Below, one piece after another: positions 8,980-16,158 of a DNA stretch of 64,000 bases. The stretch spans positions 2,480,001 through 2,544,000 of the forward strand of contig NZ_CP041666.1 in NCBI RefSeq assembly GCF_007301515.1, in the 5' to 3' direction. Below the pieces are notes generated by a model, which was not told where the DNA came from, did no database searches, and saw only the letters and a program-made list of their open reading frames with translations. The DNA comes from Radiobacillus deserti (GTDB lineage Bacteria > Bacillota > Bacilli > Bacillales > Amphibacillaceae). Position 1 is the first letter of the stretch. Every line of letters begins with the position of its first letter. A program made the position numbers and the translations under genes.

Positions 8980-9651
8980 TTAAGCTGCTGCTAAAGAGAG
9001 TGTGTGATGGGATGAAGAAGAGAAAACCATTGCACAGGTTGGATTATGGTGTTTTCTTAAGCTTTCTATAGAAGGAAGTGCTTGTATCAATACTGTCGGT
9101 TCTTCGTTTTGGATAGCTAGTGTTACGAATTCTAATAACATCTCTTCCTCTCGCCAAAACGAAGAGAAGTCTTCTTTCTCATCTCGCTCCAAACGTTTTT
9201 TGGCTCGAATAAAGCTTGCCTTTACAGCCGTTTCTGTGGTATCCATTAACTGCGCGATTTCCTTAAAACGATAGGAGAAGACTTCTTTCAATAGAAATAT
9301 GACTGCTTGCTTCGGTGTAAAGTGTTGTTTCAACATTTCCGAAAGGTGCATGGCAGACGGCACACTTTGATTCTCCTGTTGTGGAGACACAACCAGTGTC
9401 AGTACCTCTTCCCTTTTTCTTCTCCGAATCGTATCTATCCAATTGTTATAAGCAATCTTTTTTAGTAGTGATGATGACACAGACACCGGACCATAATGCT
9501 CTAGTGCTCTTACAATAGACTCCTGAGCAATTTCTTCACTATCCCACTTGTTTTTCGTTATAAACCGACAATATTGAATCAAATGTTGATATTGGTCCTC
9601 CCAATTCGTTCCTTCTATTTGGTTCTCTTTCTCCCTTACTTTTTTATACAT
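8980..9651 (-). CDS. ECF-like sigma-70 family factor ending in LAAA
   Basis: The 223-residue protein has sigma region 2 (about 18-85: 'YQHLIQYCRFITKNKWDSEEIAQESIVRALEH' broken here by its length, and 'WIDTIRRRKR') and region 4 (about 108-160: 'FTPKQAVIFLLKEVFSYRF', 'TTETAVKASFIRAKKRL'). An extra 60-residue tail follows and ends TLSLAAA, very like the ssrA-type degron (ALAA) read by ClpX. ATG 9651 follows AAAGGAG; an upstream GTG at 9675 contains that site and is less likely. No anti-sigma gene is adjacent; instead clpP follows after 20 bases. The target genes are unknown. Confidence 0.82.
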   Translation of the reverse strand: MYKKVREKENQIEGTNWEDQYQHLIQYCRFITKNKWDSEEIAQESIVRALEHYGPVSVSSSLLKKIAYNNWIDTIRRRKREEVLTLVVSPQQENQSVPSAMHLSEMLKQHFTPKQAVIFLLKEVFSYRFKEIAQLMDTTETAVKASFIRAKKRLERDEKEDFSSFWREEEMLLEFVTLAIQNEEPTVLIQALPSIESLRKHHNPTCAMVFSSSSHHTLSLAAA

Positions 9652-9730
9652 AATGCGCACACTCCTTTCACACACTCCTCATAACTTAAACGATTCCATC
9701 CATTAAAAAGATACGGGGGAAGATTATTTT

Positions 9731-10474
9731 TTAAAAAGTTGCTAAATGTAGAGCTAATTCTTTAATTTTTTGGTCCGTTTCATCCTCTATCTTCTCTCGA
9801 TCACGATTCTCATGATAAAACGTATCCCCTTTAATCAAGTGATCGGATAAATTTAAAATTGCAATCGCTTGTTTATTAAAATAGGATGCTACGGCTAATG
9901 TTGTCGCTGTTTCCATATCAACTGCTACGTGTCCGTTAGCCGCCCAATCCTGCACCATCTTTTCGGTTTCCACCATAATAGCACCTGTAGTAAAAATAGT
10001 ACCTTTTTTATATTTATACCCTTTTTCTTCACAAAATTTTACCGCGGCATCTACAAGTATTGGATCCGATTGTACGATATTCGATGAAGGCAAATACCAA
10101 TTGGAAACCCCATCCTTCATTTCAGCTGCCGTAACGATAAGAATATCTCCATATTGGATGTCTGGGGACAACCCTCCAAAATAACCGGTTTGTATCCATG
10201 TATTCGTTCCCATAACCGAAAAGCGATGAACGATGGTGGCAGCCATCGGTCCACCATACACATTGGCGAATCCTAACAATGTATTCTCATATTTACCAAC
10301 CATACTGTTCCAACTTGGAATCCATATTTCCTCGATTAATAAGTCTTGCCAATTTTTCAGATTTTCAGCGTGGTCATGTTCACCATGAATGATAAAAGAA
10401 GAAGGTATTTGATTTTCGCTTACCTTAAATACGTCTAGCCAGTCTTCCTTTGAAAAGTCTCCATATAATTTCAC
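9731..10474 (-). CDS. Nucleoside phosphorylase family protein (PNP/UDP type)
   Basis: The protein belongs to the PNP_UDP_1 fold that splits nucleosides with phosphate. Family features are 'VYGGPMAATIVHRFSVMGTNTWIQTGYFGGL' (in segments), 'GDILIVTAA', and the ribose/base-site motif 'AVDMETATTLAVASYF' followed by 'AIAILNLSDH'. The length of 247 residues is normal. The substrate cannot be told; uridine, purine or a modified nucleoside are possible. A GTG start at 10474 follows AGGAG with a 9-base gap. It lies 11 bases after the HIT gene, so the two are an operon, and the sigma-clpP pair follows 79 bases later. Confidence 0.83.
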   Translation of the reverse strand: MKLYGDFSKEDWLDVFKVSENQIPSSFIIHGEHDHAENLKNWQDLLIEEIWIPSWNSMVGKYENTLLGFANVYGGPMAATIVHRFSVMGTNTWIQTGYFGGLSPDIQYGDILIVTAAEMKDGVSNWYLPSSNIVQSDPILVDAAVKFCEEKGYKYKKGTIFTTGAIMVETEKMVQDWAANGHVAVDMETATTLAVASYFNKQAIAILNLSDHLIKGDTFYHENRDREKIEDETDQKIKELALHLATF

Positions 10475-10485
10475 TAACGTTGCTC

Positions 10486-10884
10486 CTATTCTTTGCTTCG
10501 TTTATTTGTCGGCTGCTTTAACCAATGTCTAAGTCCTTTTCCAGCATATGGCTCGTCCATATATCTCGGAATTACATGAAAATGACTATGTAAGATCGTT
10601 TGATTAGATGCTTCACCTACATTCCATCCTAAAGTAAAACCGTCCGGTTGATAGTTCTCCGTTACATATTTTTTGACCTTTTGGAGTAAATCATATGTAT
10701 CCAGCCATTCATCTTTTGTTAAATCAAAGGTTGTCTGACGATGTTCTTTCGGGACAATCACACCACTCCCTACTAACACATCCTGCTCCAGATCGTGTTG
10801 TAAATAATAACAAGACTCCGTTTCAAACACGATGTTTTGGTTCGGGTCTTTATCTGGATTACAGAATATACAATCTTTACTCAT
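10486..10884 (-). CDS. HIT-family nucleotide hydrolase or transferase
   Basis: HIT proteins hydrolyse or transfer nucleotidyl groups. The 132-residue protein has a zinc-type pair 'CIFCN' at residues 5-9, 'VPKEHRQT' and the histidine triad 'HSHFHVIPR' near residue 99. A helix 'TKDEWLDTYDLLQKVKKYV' matches the family. It opens an operon with the nucleoside phosphorylase, which points to nucleotide or nucleoside scavenging. Confidence 0.88.
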   Translation of the reverse strand: MSKDCIFCNPDKDPNQNIVFETESCYYLQHDLEQDVLVGSGVIVPKEHRQTTFDLTKDEWLDTYDLLQKVKKYVTENYQPDGFTLGWNVGEASNQTILHSHFHVIPRYMDEPYAGKGLRHWLKQPTNKRSKE

Positions 10885-10997
10885 GTTTCTTCATCCTTTC
10901 CCAATCGAATTCATGATTCTATTCTATTAATTGTGTTACTATAATAAAATAGTATCGCATATTTGCATTACACGTAACCTAGGAGGAACAAAAACAG

Positions 10998-11699
10998 ATG
11001 GATTACATGCACTCAATATTAGGACTAGCTATTTCCACAAGTGCCCTTATTGCACTTCTAAAAATTATTGCCATTGATATTATCCTTTCTGGTGATAACG
11101 CAATTGTTATCGCAATGGCGACCAAGAACCTTCCCAAAGAACAACAAAATAAAGCAATTTTTTGGGGAACTGCAGGAGCTGTTATCTTACGTATCTTATT
11201 TGCTATTGTCATTGTTTATTTATTGCAGATTCCTTATGTACATTTAATTGGAGGGCTTCTTCTACTTTATATAGCCTACAAAGTTTTAGTGGAGGATGAA
11301 GAGGAAGCACACATTAAATCTCACAACGGTTTACAGAAAGCAGTTATGACTATTATTATTGCAGATGCAGCGATGAGTCTAGATAACGTAGTTGCAGTTG
11401 CGGGAGCAGCTCATGGCCATATTGGTATGATTGCTTTAGGTGTACTGATTAGTATTCCTATTATGATATTCGGTTCCAAATTAATCGTAAAGGTACTGGA
11501 AAAATTCCGTTGGATTGCATACATCGGTTCAGGTATTTTAGCTTGGACAGCAAGTGAAATGATTACCGAGGATGATAGTGTTCTTGAGTTACTAAATCTT
11601 TCACACGGGACAATTACTTACGTCATTTCCGCAATCATCACAGCTGCGGTCTTGCTATCCGGTTATGTCACTAATCAACAAAAAATCCGAAAAGCATAG
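10998..11699 (+). CDS. yjbE: TerC-family membrane protein, YjbE type
   Basis: TerC proteins are polytopic membrane proteins; several Bacillus members export Mn2+ or metallate exoenzymes. The 233-residue protein has seven predicted membrane segments. The paired acidic motifs of the family are present: 'DIILSGDNAIVIAMAT' in TM2 region (Asp near 37) and 'DAAMSLDNVVAVAGAA' in the middle. The start at 10998 follows TAGGAGGA with a proper gap. No yybP-ykoY (Mn) riboswitch fits in the 110-base leader. A second, frameshifted TerC gene lies at 36384. Confidence 0.88.
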   Translation: MDYMHSILGLAISTSALIALLKIIAIDIILSGDNAIVIAMATKNLPKEQQNKAIFWGTAGAVILRILFAIVIVYLLQIPYVHLIGGLLLLYIAYKVLVEDEEEAHIKSHNGLQKAVMTIIIADAAMSLDNVVAVAGAAHGHIGMIALGVLISIPIMIFGSKLIVKVLEKFRWIAYIGSGILAWTASEMITEDDSVLELLNLSHGTITYVISAIITAAVLLSGYVTNQQKIRKA

Positions 11700-11716
11700 C
11701 TATATACTCGCTCAAG

Positions 11717-11746
11717 AACGCCCACTACTATTTCGTAGTGGGCGTT
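11717..11746. terminator. Terminator between convergent terC and tetR
   Basis: A 12-bp stem (AACGCCCACTAC and complement) with a 6-base loop lies between two converging genes and overlaps the stop codon of the TetR gene. The T tail is weak on both sides. Confidence 0.65.
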
Positions 11747-12329
11747 ACTTATATAATCGTTCCATATAAATCGTAAAAATAGTCTTCAGTTTTTCTTTCG
11801 GTAGTTTAGCGGGCTCAAATAATGCATGAATAGCTAAACCATCCACCAATCCATAAAGTGCTTCGGCTTCTTTTTCAACGTCAACTTCTGCTTTTAACAG
11901 GTTCTCATGTTGTAAAGTATTCATAAGCAGTTGCACTCCTTCATATACTCCGTCCGCTTCCAAGCTTTTTTTATCCTTTTTATGTCGAATATGTACGATA
12001 TAAGAAAACCAAACTTCCATTTCCACACGTGTCTGTTCGTTGGTCGGCACCATCTCTAGTAACATCGCAATTACCTTTTCTTTTAATGGAATGTTTTGTG
12101 CGGCAATTCTCTCAATCCGGTTTGTTGCTCGCTCCTTCACTAACTCCATCGTATAGGCTAGCAATTGATCCTGACTAGAAAAATAATGCCTTAAAGCACC
12201 TAATGACAAATTCGCCTCCTCCGCAATGTTTCGAACAGATGCATGCTCGATTCCTTTTTCTACTATCACGCGCCATGTCGCTTCCGCAATTTTTTGTTTT
12301 CTTTTTTTGTGATCTACTTTTTTTGGCAT
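11745..12329 (-). CDS. TetR-family transcriptional repressor
   Basis: The N-terminal 55 residues form a TetR helix-turn-helix ('ASVRNIAEEANLSLGALRHYFSSQDQLL'), and the remainder is an all-helical ligand domain. The length of 194 residues is usual. The gene is divergent from the membrane protein at 12443, and two matching palindromes lie between them, so it very likely represses that gene and perhaps itself. The arrangement resembles the B. subtilis pksA-ymcC pair, from memory. The ligand is unknown. Confidence 0.88.
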   Translation of the reverse strand: MPKKVDHKKRKQKIAEATWRVIVEKGIEHASVRNIAEEANLSLGALRHYFSSQDQLLAYTMELVKERATNRIERIAAQNIPLKEKVIAMLLEMVPTNEQTRVEMEVWFSYIVHIRHKKDKKSLEADGVYEGVQLLMNTLQHENLLKAEVDVEKEAEALYGLVDGLAIHALFEPAKLPKEKLKTIFTIYMERLYK

Positions 12330-12370
12330 ATCTTTATTTTACCAAGGAATAAAAGTGGATTCAATTTTTT

Positions 12371-12426
12371 AATACAGTTGTATTACTTAAGGTTCGTTGC
12401 TATACTTTTATTCATACAGATGTATT
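12371..12426 (+). promoter_or_regulatory. Promoter with two TetR operators
   Basis: Two palindromes, AATACAGTTGTATT (12371-12384) and CATACAGATGTATT (12413-12426), share ATACA-N2-TGTAT and are 42 bases apart (four helical turns). A promoter TTGTAT (12378-12383), 17-base spacer, TATACT (12401-12406) drives the plus-strand gene; the first operator covers its -35 box and the second lies just past the expected start of transcription. Confidence 0.75.
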
Positions 12427-12442
12427 AAAAAGAGGTGAATAT

Positions 12443-12973
12443 ATGATAACCGCTTTGATAATTACGTGCGAAATATTATTTTGGGTTGTCATTTTGCTCG
12501 GACTTATAACTAGATATGTATTACGAAAGGAAAAGGCTGGACTGTTTCTTTTAGCTTTAAGTCCATTATTAGATCTAATGCTCCTAATCGTAACCGGATT
12601 TGACTTGTACAGAGGGGCCACTGCTACACCTGCACACGCAATAGCCGCCGTATATATTGGGGTATCGATTGCATTTGGAAAAAGCATGATCCAGTGGGCA
12701 GATGAACGATTTCAATATTATTTCTTAAAGCAAGGGGCAAAACCGCAGAAACGGTATGGATATGATTATGCTAAGCATTACTTCACCGGATGGCTACGAC
12801 ACGCACTTGCCTATATGATAGGTGCTTCATTACTCGTAGGAACCATTGTATGGATTGACGATTCAAGTAAAACAGAAGCACTATACGGAATCCTAAGAAT
12901 TTGGTTAATCGTCGTAGCAATAGACCTCCTCATCTCCATCAGTTACTTTATCTGGCCACGCAAAACAAAATAA
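12443..12973 (+). CDS. Integral membrane protein controlled by the divergent TetR
   Basis: The 176-residue protein has five predicted membrane segments: about 2-24, 32-52, 62-80, 118-138 and 148-170. A conserved-looking loop 'QWADERFQYYFLKQG...KRYGYDYAKHY' lies between TM3 and TM4. It resembles B. subtilis YmcC-like proteins of unknown function. The start follows AGAGGTGA. Export or stress protection is a guess based only on TetR control. Confidence 0.75.
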   Translation: MITALIITCEILFWVVILLGLITRYVLRKEKAGLFLLALSPLLDLMLLIVTGFDLYRGATATPAHAIAAVYIGVSIAFGKSMIQWADERFQYYFLKQGAKPQKRYGYDYAKHYFTGWLRHALAYMIGASLLVGTIVWIDDSSKTEALYGILRIWLIVVAIDLLISISYFIWPRKTK

Positions 12974-13025
12974 GAGTGCCTGTCACCACCCGGTATTTGG
13001 TGAAAAATGTCGAATACATACAAAT

Positions 13026-13078
13026 GCTCCTCTTGGATTAGCAGATTAGGGATAATAATCTGCTAATCCAAGAGGAGC
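13026..13078. repeat. Perfect 23-bp inverted repeat
   Basis: The arms 13026-13048 and 13056-13078 are perfectly complementary around a 7-base loop (GGGATAA). The hairpin lies between two converging genes, but no T tail follows on either strand, so it is an atypical terminator if it is one. Just before it (12974-13003) is GTGCCTGTCACC, a short motif I associate with Bacillaceae intergenic DNA. Confidence 0.8.
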
Positions 13079-13113
13079 GTTGTAAAGTTAAGCAAACCGT
13101 TAACAGTTCTTTA

Positions 13114-13569
13114 TCACAAAACCTTCGTCATAAATACGCTATTCGTATCTTCTTTGTAATCTGCAAATGGCCCACAATATTTAAATCCGAAGCTCTCGTA
13201 CAGCCTTCTAGCTGGAAGAAACGCATCCATTGAACCAGTCTCTAAACTCACTCGAGTATAGCCACGTTTTTTACTTTCCTCTAATATGTGCTGAAGCAAC
13301 TTCCTTGCTACCCCCTTCCTTACATGATCAGGAGAAGTCTTCATCGACTTTACTTCTCCATGGTTCATACTTAATTGTTTAATCGCTCCACATCCCATCA
13401 GTGCATGACCATCCCATGCACTCCAAAACGTAATATCTGGTTTTCTTAACGATTCCAAATCAAGTGCATGGATGCTTTCAGCTGGAGAATGTAACGTCAT
13501 ATTATGAAGATGTTCCCCTATTAAGCTTGCAATTTCAGGTCCCCTCAAATCATCAACTATAATTTTCAC
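13114..13569 (-). CDS. ysnE: GNAT N-acetyltransferase, YsnE type
   Basis: The 151-residue protein is a GNAT enzyme using acetyl-CoA. It has 'SPAESIHALDLESLR', 'ITFWSAWDG', 'MGCGAIKQL', the acetyl-CoA loop 'RKGVARKLLQHIL' and the C-terminal 'RLYESFGFKYCGPFADY', closely matching B. subtilis YsnE. YsnE has been linked to indole-acetic-acid output in plant-associated Bacillus, but its substrate is not settled. It is a single gene. Confidence 0.88.
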   Translation of the reverse strand: MKIIVDDLRGPEIASLIGEHLHNMTLHSPAESIHALDLESLRKPDITFWSAWDGHALMGCGAIKQLSMNHGEVKSMKTSPDHVRKGVARKLLQHILEESKKRGYTRVSLETGSMDAFLPARRLYESFGFKYCGPFADYKEDTNSVFMTKVL

Positions 13570-13630
13570 GGATACGTCTCCTCTACTAAAATGTTAACCA
13601 AATATTCGCCGTAGGTTTCCATAACCCTTC

Positions 13631-14143
13631 TTACAAGCCAATATTTATGATGAACTCAATGTTTGAAGTTTCATCTTCTTCAATTATCTCCACCGCAAGC
13701 TCCCTAACTAATGTTTGAGTGGACTCAAACTCACTACGAACATCACGATAAGCTTCTTCAAGCGCTTGCTTCGAATCCAACCTTCCTATTGTTACGTGCG
13801 GATTATAAGGAAGATCCTTCCGTAAAAAAGGCTGAAGAACCCTTGAATACAAGCGGTCGTGAATCTCAACAAGCTCTTCCACTCCCTTACCAACAGTCAA
13901 GTAAAGAAGGTTGTCATCTGTCCTTGAAACACCATTCAATTCTATGATAAAAGGGTTCACCCCATCCAAAATATCCCTTACATGCGTTTCCAAACTTTCC
14001 TTATCTAATTCACTTTTAAAAGGAAATACTAACGTAACGTGGGGATTTATCTTTCCGAACAAAGTGTCATATTTCTCTCTCCACTTTTCTATCCGGTTCA
14101 TGTTAACAAACTTAGGGAACACACATATAGATCTTGTAATCAA
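13631..14143 (-). CDS. 2H phosphoesterase / 2'-5' RNA ligase-like protein
   Basis: Two His-x-Thr motifs, 'NPHVTLVFPF' and 'NPHVTIGRL', about 85 residues apart define the 2H family, which hydrolyses or joins 2'-5' or cyclic phosphodiesters. I set the start at TTG 14143 (MITRSICVFPKF): it follows GAGGGTGGGG and its TTG overlaps the TGA of the upstream SDR gene as TTGA, a coupling arrangement. The frame stays open to 14239, inside the SDR gene, but that extension is not expected. The protein is then 170 residues, normal for the family. The substrate is unknown. Confidence 0.82.
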   Translation of the reverse strand: MITRSICVFPKFVNMNRIEKWREKYDTLFGKINPHVTLVFPFKSELDKESLETHVRDILDGVNPFIIELNGVSRTDDNLLYLTVGKGVEELVEIHDRLYSRVLQPFLRKDLPYNPHVTIGRLDSKQALEEAYRDVRSEFESTQTLVRELAVEIIEEDETSNIEFIINIGL

Positions 14144-15132
14144 GGTAGGTCCCCACCCTCTATACGTGCAATAAGCTCCTTTTGTTTTTTTATATCCATA
14201 CCAACCTCTGTTACATGGTGCCCCGATTCCTTTAACCATCTTCCAACATCTCGAATTGTTTCAGATATAGGTCTTGTTTTTAACCCTACATCCTTTGCCT
14301 TATCGACATTGATCTGAAAAACCCCCTTTTCCTCCCAAGCGTTTGGAACCCAGAAAGGAAGCTCAACAAAGGGCTGGACATTTTCTTCTAAGTGTTCATC
14401 TTTCGCCCAATAAATGGTGCAAGTGGGATTCAACATACGTTTGCATTCTGCTAATACATCCTCAAATGTATATCGGTTCGGTTCACTTGTAAGATTATAG
14501 GTACCAATTAGTTGGCGTTCAATTGCATCAATAAGCCATTCTGCTAAATCTCTAGCATCTATAAACTGCAAATATTCGTTTCGGCTTCCTGGACCTAATA
14601 CTTTTTCATTTCTTAAAATCCTATCAACCCAGTATGTAAACCTGTCACTATAGTCATACGGTCCAATGATAAATCCTGGTCTTACAATAAGGTGATGATC
14701 AAATCCATCACGAACCTTCTCCTCACATAGTACTTTTAATGGACCATACGTTTCCGGCGTTTTTTCTTCTGTTATTGCACCTTCCATAAAAGCTAATTCT
14801 GCTTCTTCTGTTTTATTTGGTTCGATTAAGTCTTTATATACGGACACCGTTGAAATAAATATGTATTGCTTAACATTATTTTTTAAAGCTTGAACGGATT
14901 TCTGTACAATGCGCGGAACGTAACCGCACGTATCAATGACTGCATCCCATTCCCCGTTGGTCAGTAAATCGATATCCTTATCTCGATCTCCTCGAATTTT
15001 CTCGACATACGGGAATAGTTCTGGATTACTTTTCCCACGATTAAACATGGTGACCGCATGCCCTCTTTTCACAGCACGCTCTGTGATGTGTCTTCCTACA
15101 AAGCTTGAACCTCCAATTACTAGTATTTTCAT
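14140..15132 (-). CDS. NAD-dependent epimerase/dehydratase family (extended SDR)
   Basis: The 330-residue protein has a Rossmann start 'ILVIGGSSFVGRHI', 'VIDTCGY', a Ser-Thr 'ISTVSVY' region and 'YGPLKVLCE', where the YxxxK of SDR enzymes reads Y-G-P-L-K. 'RPGFIIGPYDYSDRF' matches nucleotide-sugar or plant RNA-binding-type SDR proteins. The substrate cannot be deduced. It is translationally coupled to the 2H phosphoesterase gene. Confidence 0.82.
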   Translation of the reverse strand: MKILVIGGSSFVGRHITERAVKRGHAVTMFNRGKSNPELFPYVEKIRGDRDKDIDLLTNGEWDAVIDTCGYVPRIVQKSVQALKNNVKQYIFISTVSVYKDLIEPNKTEEAELAFMEGAITEEKTPETYGPLKVLCEEKVRDGFDHHLIVRPGFIIGPYDYSDRFTYWVDRILRNEKVLGPGSRNEYLQFIDARDLAEWLIDAIERQLIGTYNLTSEPNRYTFEDVLAECKRMLNPTCTIYWAKDEHLEENVQPFVELPFWVPNAWEEKGVFQINVDKAKDVGLKTRPISETIRDVGRWLKESGHHVTEVGMDIKKQKELIARIEGGDLP

Positions 15133-15293
15133 CCTGATTCCCCCTACTCCCTAAATAGTATCACAGTCTACAGATGGCAGGAAAAAATATAGTGATAAAT
15201 AAATTAACAGTTTTCGAGCATTGATTCACATTTCCTTTTTTTCTGTCGGATGCTCGAGTATTTCCTCGGAAATATTCGGATGGACGACGATTA

Positions 15294-15318
15294 AAAACGA
15301 TGCTCTACGCATCGTTTT
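15294..15318 (-). terminator. Terminator of the ECF transporter operon
   Basis: A 10-bp stem (AAAACGATGC and complement) with a 5-base loop lies 8 bases past the stop of the EcfT gene and has a T run on the minus strand. The gap up to 15133 holds one further weak hairpin near 15255 and nothing else I can identify. Confidence 0.8.
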
Positions 15319-15325
15319 CTAGTCA

Positions 15326-16156
15326 TTATAAAAATGGATTATAAAACCGATTCCCATCATAGAAAGTAATCAATAAAGATCCCACCAACAATAAAACAAA
15401 CAATCCGATGGCAACATAATCAATAAATGCAAATTGGCGACTACGATACCATGTTCTTTTTTTATGCTTTCCAAATCCTCGAAGCTCCATCCCATTACTA
15501 ATCACTTCAATTCGGTCCAAACTCGAAAAAATAAGTGGCATTACAATAGATATTGCGTTTTTAACCCTAGTCAAAAACTTCTCATTTCGGGATAAATCTA
15601 TTCCACGAGCTTGCTGTGCTAATGCAATTGTTCGATAGTCTCGCTGAATATCTGGTATATATCGTAAAGCAATTGCAACTGCATAAGCGATTCGGTAGCT
15701 AACACCAATTCGGTTTAAAGAAGAAGCAAATTCACTAGGATTCGTCGTTACGATGAACAATAAGGCAGCAGGAATCACAACAAAATATTTTAACGTAATA
15801 TTTAACTGATAAAAAAGTTGTTCTGCCGTTAGATCATAATGGCCCGGAAGCTCCCACCACACATGAGCGGTCCCATAAATTTCAACCCCTTGTTGCGGCG
15901 CAAATACGTAAATTGCGATATTGTTTATAAGAAGAAACAGTAAAATAAGTCCTAAAATAAAGGAAACTTCTTTTAGTTTTATATTGGAAACGACAAAAAT
16001 AGCTATACTTAGAGTAAATAGCAGCACTAAGATTCTAGTATCGTACGTAAGCATCGCAGCAAACGACCACAAAATAAAACATACTAGCTTCGTAGCACCT
16101 GTTAGGAAATGAATTGGAGACTTCCGATCAATGTATGATAACATTTCTGATGCCAC
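15326..16156 (-). CDS. mtsC: ECF transporter transmembrane subunit (EcfT, MtsC type)
   Basis: EcfT is the membrane scaffold that couples the ATPases to the substrate-binding S subunit. The 276-residue protein has about six membrane segments and the two coupling motifs of the family, 'AQQARGID' near residue 183 and 'GMELRGFG' near 222. It starts 2 bases after the ATPase gene. Because the S subunit and ATPase of the same kind lie directly upstream, it belongs to a dedicated (group I) ECF importer. Confidence 0.9.
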   Translation of the reverse strand: MASEMLSYIDRKSPIHFLTGATKLVCFILWSFAAMLTYDTRILVLLFTLSIAIFVVSNIKLKEVSFILGLILLFLLINNIAIYVFAPQQGVEIYGTAHVWWELPGHYDLTAEQLFYQLNITLKYFVVIPAALLFIVTTNPSEFASSLNRIGVSYRIAYAVAIALRYIPDIQRDYRTIALAQQARGIDLSRNEKFLTRVKNAISIVMPLIFSSLDRIEVISNGMELRGFGKHKKRTWYRSRQFAFIDYVAIGLFVLLLVGSLLITFYDGNRFYNPFL

Positions 16157-16158
16157 GA

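Noticed and set aside
10885..10997. Mn-sensing yybP-ykoY riboswitch before the YjbE-type TerC gene, also looked for at 37132-37400 before the ykoY-like gene
   Set aside because: The conserved core was not found on the proper strand in either leader; the first leader is also too short.
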